NCBI RefSeq assembly: GCF_034676725.1
Contig: NZ_JAUCBR010000004.1
Coordinates: 697,501-761,500, forward strand
DNA length: 64,000 nucleotides
From: Denitromonas sp.
Lineage (GTDB): Bacteria; Pseudomonadota; Gammaproteobacteria; Burkholderiales; Rhodocyclaceae
Reading direction: 5' to 3'
A program made the translations under genes and the position numbers. Shown one piece after another: positions 16,636-24,809 of this stretch (positions within the stretch are counted from its first letter, which is position 1; each line of letters opens with the position of its first letter). The notes under the pieces were generated by a model. It searched no databases and was not told where the DNA came from. It saw nothing but the letters and a program-made list of their open reading frames with translations.

Positions 16636-16831
16636 GAATCCAGCTCCGTTGGGGCATGTGCGCCTTGCCGGCACCTGCACCGTTCAGTGGTTTGGGAAGC
16701 ACGCGAACGTCATGACATTCGCGATGTGCAGTGCATCAATATATGCCGGGATTGTTACACGAAAACATGTCGATCCACGAGACCGTAACATCTGCATAAC
16801 ATCTCGGACGCCCGGGCTGACGCCAGACGAG

Positions 16832-16859
16832 ACTCGGGCCCGGCAAGCCGGGCCCGAGT
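16832..16859 (-). terminator. Strong hairpin after the PEP-CTERM gene
   Basis: A perfect 13-bp stem, ACTCGGGCCCGGC (16832-16844) with GCCGGGCCCGAGT (16847-16859), around a 2-base loop. It lies 18 bases past the stop at 16878. The following minus-strand bases (CTCGTCTGG) are not a clear U-tract, so it may be a weak terminator or a 3'-stabilising hairpin that insulates the gene from the epsD promoter region. Confidence 0.65.
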
Positions 16860-16877
16860 TGGGACTACACCATCGGC

Positions 16878-17414
16878 TTAGCGGCCGACGCGGCGACGGG
16901 CGATCAGGCCAATCAGGCCGAGCCCGGCCAGCAGCATGCCGTACTGCTCGGGTTCGGGCACCGGCGATACGGTAGCGGACCAGGCGTACTTGCCACCGGT
17001 TGCGCCCATGGTGGTGCCACCCACCTGGAAGAAGTAGTTGCCAGCGGCCAGCTGGAAGCTGCCGCTGAGCTGCTCGGCGGTGCCGAAATTGCCGACCAGG
17101 CTATCGACGCCCGAATCGAAGCTGCCGATGGTGCCGGCGTCAGACCACAGGCTGGCCATCAGGCCGCCGATGTCGAAGCCTTCGCCACCACCGGGGAAGG
17201 AGTAGGAATAGACGATATCGGCCACACCCAGGCCACCGGAGACGGGCTGGCTCAGGGTGAAGAAGAAACGATCGACAAACGAGGTACCGGGCAGCGCGAG
17301 GTGCTCTTGCACGCCGCTGGCCGAACCGGACGACAAATCGATGACCGTATTGGCCGCCATGGCGGGAGCTGCCAGGGCGCTGCACACGGCGAGCACCAAC
17401 AACTTGATCTTCAT
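16878..17414 (-). CDS. PEP-CTERM sorting-domain exported protein (probable XrtB substrate)
   Basis: 178 residues from ATG 17414, with GGAG 8-11 bases upstream; longer frames in the same phase have no such site. A Sec signal peptide (LLVLAVCSALAAPAMA) precedes a 120-residue beta-rich domain containing FFFTLSQPVSGGLGVADIVYSY and AAGNYFFQVGGTTMG, similar to the FxDxF-type PEP-CTERM proteins. The C-terminus is the tripartite sorting signal: PVPEPEQYG, a hydrophobic helix MLLAGLGLIGLIA, then RRRVGR. It is encoded between epsL and epsD on the same strand, so it is a likely structural or matrix protein co-produced with the EPS. A sigma-54-like site lies about 40 bases upstream. Confidence 0.92.
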   Translation of the reverse strand: MKIKLLVLAVCSALAAPAMAANTVIDLSSGSASGVQEHLALPGTSFVDRFFFTLSQPVSGGLGVADIVYSYSFPGGGEGFDIGGLMASLWSDAGTIGSFDSGVDSLVGNFGTAEQLSGSFQLAAGNYFFQVGGTTMGATGGKYAWSATVSPVPEPEQYGMLLAGLGLIGLIARRRVGR

Positions 17415-17451
17415 GCTGCACTCCAGAGTAAAAGACATCGCGTTTGCATAA

Positions 17452-17465
17452 GCAAACAGCATGCC
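17452..17465 (-). promoter_or_regulatory. Candidate sigma-54 (-24/-12) promoter of the PEP-CTERM gene
   Basis: Read on the minus strand the sequence is AGGCATGCTGTTTGCT, with GG (17464-17465) and GC (17452-17453) exactly 10 bases apart and a TTGC -12 element, against the consensus TGGCACG-N4-TTGC. The transcript would start near 17440, leaving a short leader before the SD and ATG 17414. PEP-CTERM genes in floc-forming betaproteobacteria are known to depend on RpoN and the PrsK-PrsR system, which supports the call. It was found by eye. Confidence 0.65.
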
Positions 17466-17772
17466 TGGCGAAATTTCACCCGAGGCTGCCGGGCCGAAAC
17501 CCATTACAGCATCAACACGTTGCAATCTCTTTACCGGCCGGCGGGCAGGCCGCAGCCGCGCCACCAGCAGCGGCAGTGTCAATTCCGTCGACACGAGCCG
17601 ACCGAACATACCACCGGGCTGGCAGAGATCAGGCGCACATGATGCACGGATGTCATATGCCAAGCAAGCGCACAATCGGGCTCAGCACACGTTGGCGCGA
17701 CTTTTCACACACTGGCGGCACCAGGCTGGTGCAATGCACCATCACAAGCCCCCCAACGGGTGCGCCGGACGC
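17466..17772. other. Intergenic region between the PEP-CTERM gene and epsL
   Basis: No coding frame here has a convincing start or family resemblance. The part next to the PEP-CTERM gene should hold sigma-54 activator sites. Near the epsL end there is a 15-base palindrome, TGGTGCA-A-TGCACCA (17728-17742), without a U-tract; it may be a 3' hairpin of epsL or an operator. Confidence 0.5.
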
Positions 17773-19026
17773 TCAGAACTGGTACTGCGCCGACAGCATG
17801 CCCACGTTGGCGGTGTACTCGGTGGAGGCGCTGTCGCTGGTACGCCGGTAGCGGCTCAAGGACACGCCGAGGCGCAGCGGGTCGATGGGCGAGTAGTTGA
17901 GGCTCAGGGTGTAGGTGCGGGTGATGTCGCCATCGCTCGAGGCACTGCCGGCGAGCAGGCCCGGGTCGCCGCGGAAGTCGCGCTCGCGCCATTCGGCCGT
18001 TGCCTGCACCAGCACCCGGCCAGACACCGCCCAGCTGGGCGTGATGGAGGCGGCACGGGTGACCACGAAGTTGTCGAAGAGGTCGTCCCGCGCGCCGATC
18101 TCGCGCCGCACGGTGGTCGACAGCGCGAGCTTGCCGGTGGGCGTCCAGTCGTAGGTGAGGCGACCGGTGGGGCCGGCATAGTCGCGATTGGTGAGGTTGG
18201 GATGCTGGCGGCGCGTGAAACCGGCATAGCCGGAGAGCCGGCTGTGGCCGGTGAGCTGCCAGCGGCCGCTCAGCTGCAGGTCGGTTTGCTCGAAGCCGTC
18301 GTCGGAGAGCACATTGGCCTGCCGGTTGGGATAGGTGCCGTCGGTAAAGCGGCCGACCAGCGCAATCTGGTTGCCGGACCGCGGCCGGTAGGTGAGGCGC
18401 AGCTCGGGGCGCAGGGCTTCATAGTCGCTGGCTTGGGAGGCGGCGTCGCTGTAGGTGGCGGTGTAGCGCTCGATGGCGGCACCGACGGACCAGTCGGGGT
18501 GCCACCAGAGGTCGCCGCCAAATTGCAGCGAGCGGCTGGTGACGATGCTGCTGCGGCTGCCGCCGACGTCGGCCAGGTCGCGCGCGGTCTGTGTCTGGTC
18601 GAAACTGAGCCGGCCGCTGAGCAGGCGGCCGAGCGCCCAGTCCCAGCGCAGCTCGCCGCCCTGGGTGTCGTAGTTGAGCGAGTCGAAGCGCTCGAAGCCG
18701 ATGCGCGCAAAGTCGGCCGAGGCGCGCAGGCGCTGGCGGCTGTACTGGCGGTCGAAGGCGGCGCGGAGCGAGGTGACGCTGATGCGATCGCCGGGCGACT
18801 GGCCAAAGGGGCGCACCCCGGGCGCCACGCGATAGACGTTGTCGTCGAACTGAAACACCTGCGATGCCGACAGCGTAAAGGTGTCGTCCGCGCCGATGGC
18901 CGGCGACGCCATGGGCACGGCGCCAGCCAGGACCACGGCGAACGCCAGCGCCGGCCGCGGCGCGGTGCGGCGGCGCGACCCGACGAACGGACGCCCGACA
19001 ACCGGGCGGAGGGTGGGTGCTGTCAC
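17773..19026 (-). CDS. epsL: EpsL-type outer-membrane beta-barrel protein of the EPS locus
   Basis: 417 residues from GTG 19026, chosen because AGGGG lies 5-9 bases upstream; a longer frame to 19146 has no SD. The signal peptide is in ALAFAVVLAGAVPMASPAIGA. The mature protein shows alternating amphipathic beta-strands throughout (for example QRLRASADFARIGFERFD and LRLGVSLSRYRRTSDSAS) and ends in Phe (MLSAQYQF), the outer-membrane assembly signature. EpsL proteins (exopolysaccharide biosynthesis operon protein EpsL) accompany xrtB loci and are thought to act in secretion or surface attachment. It is transcribed divergently from epsB. Confidence 0.9.
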   Translation of the reverse strand: MTAPTLRPVVGRPFVGSRRRTAPRPALAFAVVLAGAVPMASPAIGADDTFTLSASQVFQFDDNVYRVAPGVRPFGQSPGDRISVTSLRAAFDRQYSRQRLRASADFARIGFERFDSLNYDTQGGELRWDWALGRLLSGRLSFDQTQTARDLADVGGSRSSIVTSRSLQFGGDLWWHPDWSVGAAIERYTATYSDAASQASDYEALRPELRLTYRPRSGNQIALVGRFTDGTYPNRQANVLSDDGFEQTDLQLSGRWQLTGHSRLSGYAGFTRRQHPNLTNRDYAGPTGRLTYDWTPTGKLALSTTVRREIGARDDLFDNFVVTRAASITPSWAVSGRVLVQATAEWRERDFRGDPGLLAGSASSDGDITRTYTLSLNYSPIDPLRLGVSLSRYRRTSDSASTEYTANVGMLSAQYQF

Positions 19027-19176
19027 ATAAACCCCTGAAAAGACAATGGCATTCTTCGCCCCGACGGCCAACGCCGGTGGCGCGCTGCAGGCCGGATTGC
19101 CGGCTTGCGCCCGGCCATTAGGCCACATGCTTCGCGTCGGAATCATTAAAGAATGTACCTGAACGTCACATTTCGG

Positions 19177-19189
19177 GCATATGATATGC
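19177..19189. promoter_or_regulatory. Palindrome in the epsL/epsB divergent promoter region
   Basis: GCATAT-G-ATATGC is a perfect 13-base palindrome 11 bases before the TTG start of epsB, in the 173-base region between the divergent genes epsL and epsB. It could be an operator. No convincing -35/-10 pair or GG-N10-GC site with TTGC was found nearby. Confidence 0.4.
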
Positions 19190-19199
19190 GCTTGTTGCC

Positions 19200-20618
19200 T
19201 TGCACAAAACCATTCTCGTCCCGATGCTTGCCAGCCTTGAAAAGTCCAGCCTGCGCCATCGAAGCGGCATCTCGTTCTCCAGCACGATCGAGACCTTCCT
19301 CGACCCCGCCGTGGCCATCATCAGCCTGTTCCTCGTTGCGCTCGCCCATGGCGAACGCATCGACGCGCCGTATGTCATTGTTGCGCTGATCGTTTTCTCG
19401 CTGATGTTCCCCGGCACGCTCTTCTTGCACGAGCGCTTCCGGCGCATGTTGCGCAAGACCGTCGTTAACTGGCTGATCGTGGCGGCCATCCTGGTGGTGT
19501 TCGGGCGGGCCAGCGGGTATATCGAGGTTTTTCCGGAGCCGGTCGTCCAGATCTGGCTGGGGCTGACCCCGCTGGCGCTGGTCGCCGCGCACTCGGTGGC
19601 CCGCTGGGCCGTGCCGGGCATTCTGGCGATGGAAGGTTACACCCGCACGGCGGTCATTGCCGGCTGCAACGAAACCGGCGTGCGCCTGGCCGGCAACTTT
19701 GCCGGAAACCGCTACATCGGCGTGCGCTTCCTGGGGTATTTCGACGACCGCGGCCGTGACCGCCTCGACGGCATCGGCGACGCGCCACTGCTGGGCAACC
19801 TGCAGCAGCTGGCCGACTTCGTGAAGCACCACCATGTCGACCACATCTACCTGGCCCTGCCAATGGCCAGCCAGCCGCGCATTCTCAACGTGCTCGACAC
19901 CATCAAGGACACCACCGCGTCGGTGTTCTTCGTGCCCGACATCTTCGTGACCGACCTCATCCAGGGGCAGGTGGACCACGTCGGCGGCATGCCCGTGGTG
20001 GCAGTGTGCGAGACGCCCTTCACCGGCTTCAGCGGCATGGTCAAACGCGCCTCCGACATGCTGCTGGCGGCGCTGATCCTGGTGCTGATCTCGCCGGTGC
20101 TGGCCGCGGTGGCGATTGGCGTGAAGCGCTCCTCGCCCGGCCCGATCATCTTCAAGCAGCGCCGCTACGGTCTCGACGGCAAGGAGATCGTGGTCTACAA
20201 GTTCCGCTCGATGACCACCTGCGACGACGGCGCGGTGGTCAGGCAGGCATCGAAAGGCGACCAGCGCATCACCCGCTTCGGCGCCTTCATCCGCCGCACC
20301 TCGCTCGACGAGCTGCCGCAGTTCATCAACGTGCTGCAGGGGCGCATGAGCATCGTCGGCCCCCGCCCCCACGCCGTGGCCCACAACGAAACCTACCGCA
20401 AGCTGATCAAGGGCTACATGGTGCGGCACAAGGTCAAGCCGGGCATCACCGGCTGGGCGCAGGTCAACGGCTACCGCGGCGAGACCGACACCGTCGAGAA
20501 AATGGAAAAGCGCATCGAGTACGATCTGGAGTACCTGCGCAACTGGTCGCTCGGCATGGATCTGTGGATCATCGTCAAGACCGTGGTGCTGGTCTTCCGC
20601 GACCGCCATGCCTACTGA
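19200..20618 (+). CDS. epsB: Undecaprenyl-phosphate sugar-1-phosphate transferase (EpsB/WbaP family)
   Basis: 472 residues if TTG 19200 is used, 464 from ATG 19224; neither has a clear SD, so the start is uncertain. Four N-terminal membrane segments and a CoA-binding-like Rossmann region (TAVIAGCNETGVRLAGNF) precede the catalytic bacterial sugar transferase domain. That domain carries KRASDMLLAALILVLISPVL, FKQRRYGLDGKEIVVYKFRSM, TSLDELPQFINVLQGRMSIVGPRP (given in part) and KPGITGWAQVNGYRG. It transfers a hexose-1-phosphate (glucose or galactose in relatives) to undecaprenyl phosphate, the first step of EPS synthesis. It leads a plus-strand operon with the lytic transglycosylase. Confidence 0.94.
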   Translation: MHKTILVPMLASLEKSSLRHRSGISFSSTIETFLDPAVAIISLFLVALAHGERIDAPYVIVALIVFSLMFPGTLFLHERFRRMLRKTVVNWLIVAAILVVFGRASGYIEVFPEPVVQIWLGLTPLALVAAHSVARWAVPGILAMEGYTRTAVIAGCNETGVRLAGNFAGNRYIGVRFLGYFDDRGRDRLDGIGDAPLLGNLQQLADFVKHHHVDHIYLALPMASQPRILNVLDTIKDTTASVFFVPDIFVTDLIQGQVDHVGGMPVVAVCETPFTGFSGMVKRASDMLLAALILVLISPVLAAVAIGVKRSSPGPIIFKQRRYGLDGKEIVVYKFRSMTTCDDGAVVRQASKGDQRITRFGAFIRRTSLDELPQFINVLQGRMSIVGPRPHAVAHNETYRKLIKGYMVRHKVKPGITGWAQVNGYRGETDTVEKMEKRIEYDLEYLRNWSLGMDLWIIVKTVVLVFRDRHAY

Positions 20619-21243
20619 ACGCTTCGCCCGAAACCTGGGCGCAATGTTCGTACTGCTCTTCGCCGGCACCACACCCGCTCACAGCGGCGACAACCCTTAC
20701 CGACTGCAAACCCCAAGCGCCGCGTATCAGCTGCAACCGCGCGCCGACTGGCGCCTGCCGCAGGCCGCAGAACACAACCCCGCCACCCGCGCCCGCCCCT
20801 TCTCGGACGACATCGCCGATGCCGCCCGCGCCGCCGGCATCGAGCCCGAGCTGCTGCATGCGGTGGTCAAGATCGAGTCTGGCTACAACGCCGCTGCCAT
20901 CTCACCCAAAGGCGCGCAAGGCCTCGCGCAGGTCATGCCGGCCACGGCGGCGCAGTTTCAGCGCCCCGGCGCCGCCGGCTCGCTCACCGCCGGCGCCAAC
21001 TACCTGCGCCACCTGCTCGACCGCTTCGATGGCGACCTCACCCTGGCGCTGGCCGCCTACAACGCCGGCCCCGGCGCCGTCGAGCGCCACGGCGGCGTAC
21101 CGCCCTACCCCGAAACCCAGGCCTATGTGCCGCGCGTCATGGCCGAGTACCAGTCGCTACGCGCCGAACGCCGCCGCCTGCCAAGCCCGTGGCAACAAGG
21201 CAGCGCCTGGCAAGATCGCGCCAAAGCACAGCCCGGCTCATAG
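20608..21243 (+). CDS. Soluble lytic murein transglycosylase-like protein (SLT domain)
   Basis: 211 residues with a signal peptide (FVLLFAGTTPAHS). The SLT domain spans about residues 70-180, with the catalytic Glu in HAVVKIESGYNAAA, then SPKGAQGLAQVMPATA and LALAAYNAGPGAV, the three standard motifs. It cleaves peptidoglycan between MurNAc and GlcNAc to the 1,6-anhydro product. It overlaps the epsB end by 11 bases and so is co-translated with it. A local opening of the wall for the EPS export channel is a reasonable role, inferred from position. Confidence 0.92.
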   Translation: MPTERFARNLGAMFVLLFAGTTPAHSGDNPYRLQTPSAAYQLQPRADWRLPQAAEHNPATRARPFSDDIADAARAAGIEPELLHAVVKIESGYNAAAISPKGAQGLAQVMPATAAQFQRPGAAGSLTAGANYLRHLLDRFDGDLTLALAAYNAGPGAVERHGGVPPYPETQAYVPRVMAEYQSLRAERRRLPSPWQQGSAWQDRAKAQPGS

Positions 21244-21525
21244 CGCCACGTCGATGATCGCCGGTGGCGGCCGGCTTGCCGAACACCGCGCTCACCGACA
21301 ACCCTCCGCCGTAGGCTGTGCGGCGCGCCGCCCACGATCAACCGTGACCTCAGGCAAAATCGCGGCAACCGCAACCAGCCCCCATGGCAACTTGCGCGCA
21401 AACCCGGATAATGACGGCAGCACACACAGACGCCGCAGCGCGCTGACGGATCGGCTGGCCGGACTCCCGGCCGGCCCTCGGCAGGCGCCAGCAGCGCACT
21501 CACCGCCACGGAGAACCGGATTTAC

Positions 21526-23046
21526 ATGTCTCATGCTTTTCGCGCCCACCGCCCGCTGATCCGCCGGATCGCGCTCGTGGCTGCGCTGCTGGTGCTGGCC
21601 CCGCTCGGCGCGCATGCCGCGGGCTTCCCGCAAGACCTCCGCAAGGCCCTGCAGGCCATCGATGTGCCGCTCGACGCGGTGGGCATCTGGGTGGCGCCGG
21701 TCGACACCGGCAAGCCCAGCCTCAGCCACAACCCCGATGTGCCGATGAACCCGGCATCGGTCATGAAGCTGGTGACCACCTTCGCCACGCTCGACCGGCT
21801 CGGTCCGGCCTACTTCTGGACCACCCGCCTGGCCACCGACGGCGCGGTGCGCGGCAACACGCTCGACGGCAACCTCTATCTGGTGGGTGGCGGCGACCCG
21901 GTGTTCACTCATGCCGACCTGTGGAAGCTGCTGCGCCAGCTGCGCACCCTGGGCATCGAGCGCATCAATGGCGACATCGTGCTCGACGACACCGCGCTGC
22001 GCCTGCCGCCGCACGACCCTGAGCGCTTCGACGGCCAGCCGCTGCGCCCTTACAACGCCGGCCCCAGCGGCTTGATGATCAGCTTCAACGCCTTGCGCCT
22101 GACCTTTGTGCCGGAGCCCGAGCCCGACACGCCCGAAGCGGCCACGCAGGTCGCCTCGCTGGGCAATCCGCCGCAGGCTGCGGCCCCCGTGCGCCGCCCG
22201 CCGCGGGTGCTGCTCGACCCGCCCGTGGCCGGCTTTACCCTGGAGACGGCCCTGAGCGCCGAGCCCGGCCGTTGCGCGGCGCGCTGGTACAAGGCGCTCG
22301 ACGCACAACCGACCCGCACGCCCAGGGGCGAGGGCCTGAACGTGAGCGGTCCGTGGCGGGACGATTGCGGCATCAAGGACTGGTTCGTCTCGCCGCTGTC
22401 GCCCGAGCGCTTTGCCGAAGCGGTGGTGGGCGGCCTGTGGCACGAGATGGGCGGCCGGCTGGGCGGCCGGGTGCTGCACGGGCAGCTACGCGGCCGCGCC
22501 GACACGCTCTTCGTGCACACCTCGCGACCGCTGGCCGATGTGGTGCGCGACATGAACAAGTGGTCAAACAATGTCATCGCCCGTCAGCTGCTGGCCACGC
22601 TTGGCGCCAGCGACCGCGACGCGCCCGACATGGTGCAGGGCGGCGCCCGCCTGGCCCGCCTGCAACTGGCCGCCGCCGGGGTGGACCTGACCGGCTTCGA
22701 GATCGAGAACGGCTCGGGCCTGTCGCGCACGGCACGCATCACCGCCAAGGGCCTGGGGCAGATGCTGCAGCAAGCCTGGGAGCGGCCGTTCATGCCCGAA
22801 TTCATGAGCTCGATGGCCGTGGCCGGCATTGACGGCACGGCCCGCAAGCGCCTGCGCAACAGCGGCGCGCGCGGCACCGCGCACATCAAGACCGGCACCC
22901 TCAACGAAGTGCGCGCCATGGCCGGCTACGTGGTCGACCAGCACGGCCGCCGCCATGCCGTGGTGATGATGGTGAACCACCCCAACGCCGGCGCCAGCCA
23001 TGCGGCGCAGGACGTGCTATTGGAGTGGGTGTGGGAGGGGCATTGA
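21526..23046 (+). CDS. dacB: D-alanyl-D-alanine carboxypeptidase/endopeptidase (PBP4, class C)
   Basis: 506 residues with a signal peptide (IALVAALLVLAPLGAHA). All penicillin-binding motifs are present: SVMK at residues 78-81, SNN at 347-349 and KTG at 455-457. The long insert between SxxK and SNN is typical of PBP4/DacB. It trims or cross-cleaves peptide stems of peptidoglycan in the periplasm. The 282-base gap upstream (21244-21525) holds no supported gene. A palindrome cluster follows its stop. Confidence 0.95.
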   Translation: MSHAFRAHRPLIRRIALVAALLVLAPLGAHAAGFPQDLRKALQAIDVPLDAVGIWVAPVDTGKPSLSHNPDVPMNPASVMKLVTTFATLDRLGPAYFWTTRLATDGAVRGNTLDGNLYLVGGGDPVFTHADLWKLLRQLRTLGIERINGDIVLDDTALRLPPHDPERFDGQPLRPYNAGPSGLMISFNALRLTFVPEPEPDTPEAATQVASLGNPPQAAAPVRRPPRVLLDPPVAGFTLETALSAEPGRCAARWYKALDAQPTRTPRGEGLNVSGPWRDDCGIKDWFVSPLSPERFAEAVVGGLWHEMGGRLGGRVLHGQLRGRADTLFVHTSRPLADVVRDMNKWSNNVIARQLLATLGASDRDAPDMVQGGARLARLQLAAAGVDLTGFEIENGSGLSRTARITAKGLGQMLQQAWERPFMPEFMSSMAVAGIDGTARKRLRNSGARGTAHIKTGTLNEVRAMAGYVVDQHGRRHAVVMMVNHPNAGASHAAQDVLLEWVWEGH

Positions 23047-23056
23047 GCGGAGGCTC

Positions 23057-23370
23057 GGCGGATGCGCTTCGCTTATCCGCCCTACCGATCACCGCCCCGC
23101 ATAGGGCGGATAAGCCGCAGGCGCATCCGCCGCACCCCTCCCGAGGCCGCCTCGCGCCACGGAACAAACCGGCCAGCTGCGTAGCGCGGACAGCCCCCTG
23201 CCACACCGGCGCCGTGAGCGGGTGTTGAAAGATCGTGCGCGCTTCAACGAACGGTTGGCTGGCGGATGCGCTGCGCTTATCCGCCCTACGCAAATAGGGC
23301 AGGCCGACAGCGCATCACCCGCACAACCGGGTTCGTTGCGTAGGGCGGATAAGCCGCAGGCGCATCCGCC
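23057..23370. repeat. Four REP-like units (GGCGGATGCGC...GCTTATCCGCCCTAC)
   Basis: Units lie at 23057-23085 and 23261-23290 in one orientation and at 23102-23131 and 23341-23370 in the other, so they form two inverted pairs like BIMEs. Each unit is an imperfect hairpin between GGCGGATGCGC and GCTTATCCGCC. The region separates two convergent genes (dacB and the dehydrogenase ending at 23378) and could act as a bidirectional terminator. No gene is seen in the 331 bases. Related copies are at 28608 and 30148-30308. Confidence 0.9.
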
Positions 23371-23377
23371 GCCCCGC

Positions 23378-24685
23378 TCACCAATACTGCATCGCCCCCC
23401 GAAACAGGCCCGCCAGATCGCTTTCGGTGACGGCCTTGGGCGCATTCTTGATCAGCCGCTGCTGCGCCCAGGCGCCGGCGGCGAGCGAATCCACATCGTC
23501 GGGCACATAGCCCACACCACCGACGCCATTCGGGATGCCGGTCGATTGCATGAGCGCGATCAGCCGCTGCGCAACGATCTCGCCGGCATCGGCGGCGGTG
23601 GCGCCGGCCACATCGGCGCCGAGCCAGCGCGCGGCGTCCAGATGCCGCTCGGGGCAGGCATCGGCGGTAAAACGGAACACGGCTGGCGCATTGACGATGA
23701 CCGACATGCCATGCGGCACCATCGGCTCGTCCTGCGGGTAACCGTGCGGGCAAAAGCTCTTGACCTGCCCCGCCACGGCATAGGACATGCCGTGCGGCAG
23801 ATGCACGCCGGCGTTGCCAAAGGCGATACCGGCCAGGGTGGCGGCGAACATCATGCCGTCGCGGGCTTCGTGGTCGCTCGCGTCGCGCACCGCGCGCTCC
23901 AGGAACTGGCCGGTCATCTGCAAAGCTTTTTCACAGCCGAGGTCGCTCCACGGATTGGCGCCCTGGCTCATTGGCCGCAGCGAGGGGCGCTCGGCCGGCG
24001 CGCGGCGGGTGTAGGGCAAGGCGGTGAAGGATTCGAGCGCATGGGAGAGCACGTCGAAGCCGGAGGCAGCGACCACATTGGCCGGCAGTGAATAGGTGGT
24101 GGTCGGGTCGATCAGCGCAAGGTTGGGCCGCAGACGCTTGGAGACGATGCCGGTTTTGACCCGTCGCTCGACGAAATCGAAGATGGCGATGCCGGTGCAT
24201 TCAGAGCCGGTGCCGCTGGTGGTCGGGCAGGCGATATGCGGCTTGAGCGGGCCGGGCACCACCCTGGCGTTGCCGATGGGCGCGTTCACATAGTCGATGA
24301 GTTCGGCCGGGTAGGTGCTGTAGAGGTTGGCCGCCTTGCAGGTGTCGATCACCGAACCGCCACCCACCGACACAAAGCCGTCGAACTTGCCCTCGCTGGC
24401 AAAGCGCGCCGCGGAGAGAAAACTGCCGTCGGTGGGCTCGACCTTGACCCGGTCATACACCACCACATCCAGCCCCGCCGCCAGCAATGATTGCTTGACC
24501 ACGGCCACCGGCTCCAGCGCGGCCATGCGCTCATCGGTAAACAGCGCCACCCGGCGCATGCCGAGGCTGCGCGCATGGTCGCCCGCCTCGGCCAGACAGC
24601 CCGCGCCATAGGTGATGGCCGACATGTCGACGGCAAAGGCGGTGTCGCCCCCCGCCTGGTGTCCGTAATAGTGACAGCACGCCAT
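23378..24685 (-). CDS. Iron-containing alcohol dehydrogenase, hydroxyacid-oxoacid transhydrogenase type
   Basis: 435 residues of the group III Fe-ADH fold. The NAD site is FDGFVSVGGGSVIDTCKA, followed by ACPTTSGTGSECTGIAIFD and the metal-binding histidines in SGFDVLSHALESF, HLPHGMSYAVAG and FCPHGYPQDEPMVPHGMSV. The unbroken similarity through MACCHYYGHQ... to the end of the ADHFE1 family suggests oxidation of 4-hydroxybutyrate coupled to 2-oxoglutarate reduction. An ideal SD (GGAGGAG) precedes ATG 24685. It stands alone; no pathway partners are adjacent. Confidence 0.88.
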   Translation of the reverse strand: MACCHYYGHQAGGDTAFAVDMSAITYGAGCLAEAGDHARSLGMRRVALFTDERMAALEPVAVVKQSLLAAGLDVVVYDRVKVEPTDGSFLSAARFASEGKFDGFVSVGGGSVIDTCKAANLYSTYPAELIDYVNAPIGNARVVPGPLKPHIACPTTSGTGSECTGIAIFDFVERRVKTGIVSKRLRPNLALIDPTTTYSLPANVVAASGFDVLSHALESFTALPYTRRAPAERPSLRPMSQGANPWSDLGCEKALQMTGQFLERAVRDASDHEARDGMMFAATLAGIAFGNAGVHLPHGMSYAVAGQVKSFCPHGYPQDEPMVPHGMSVIVNAPAVFRFTADACPERHLDAARWLGADVAGATAADAGEIVAQRLIALMQSTGIPNGVGGVGYVPDDVDSLAAGAWAQQRLIKNAPKAVTESDLAGLFRGAMQYW

Positions 24686-24809
24686 GAATCGTCTCCTCCA
24701 ACTGATGCCGATCGAATGCCGGCCTTGGGCTTAAGGATGCGTTGGGGGGCGGGACATGGCAAGCCTTGCGGCATCGGTGCCTCTGCCTGCCCACGCAATC
24801 ACCGGATTC

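Noticed and set aside
16636..16800. Sigma-54 site before epsD (GGCATATATTGATGC)
   Set aside because: GG and GC are 11, not 10, bases apart, and the -12 context is poor.
19027..19199. GG-N10-GC matches in the epsL/epsB region as sigma-54 promoters
   Set aside because: The spacing occurs by chance in GC-rich DNA; the matches lack the TTGC -12 element.
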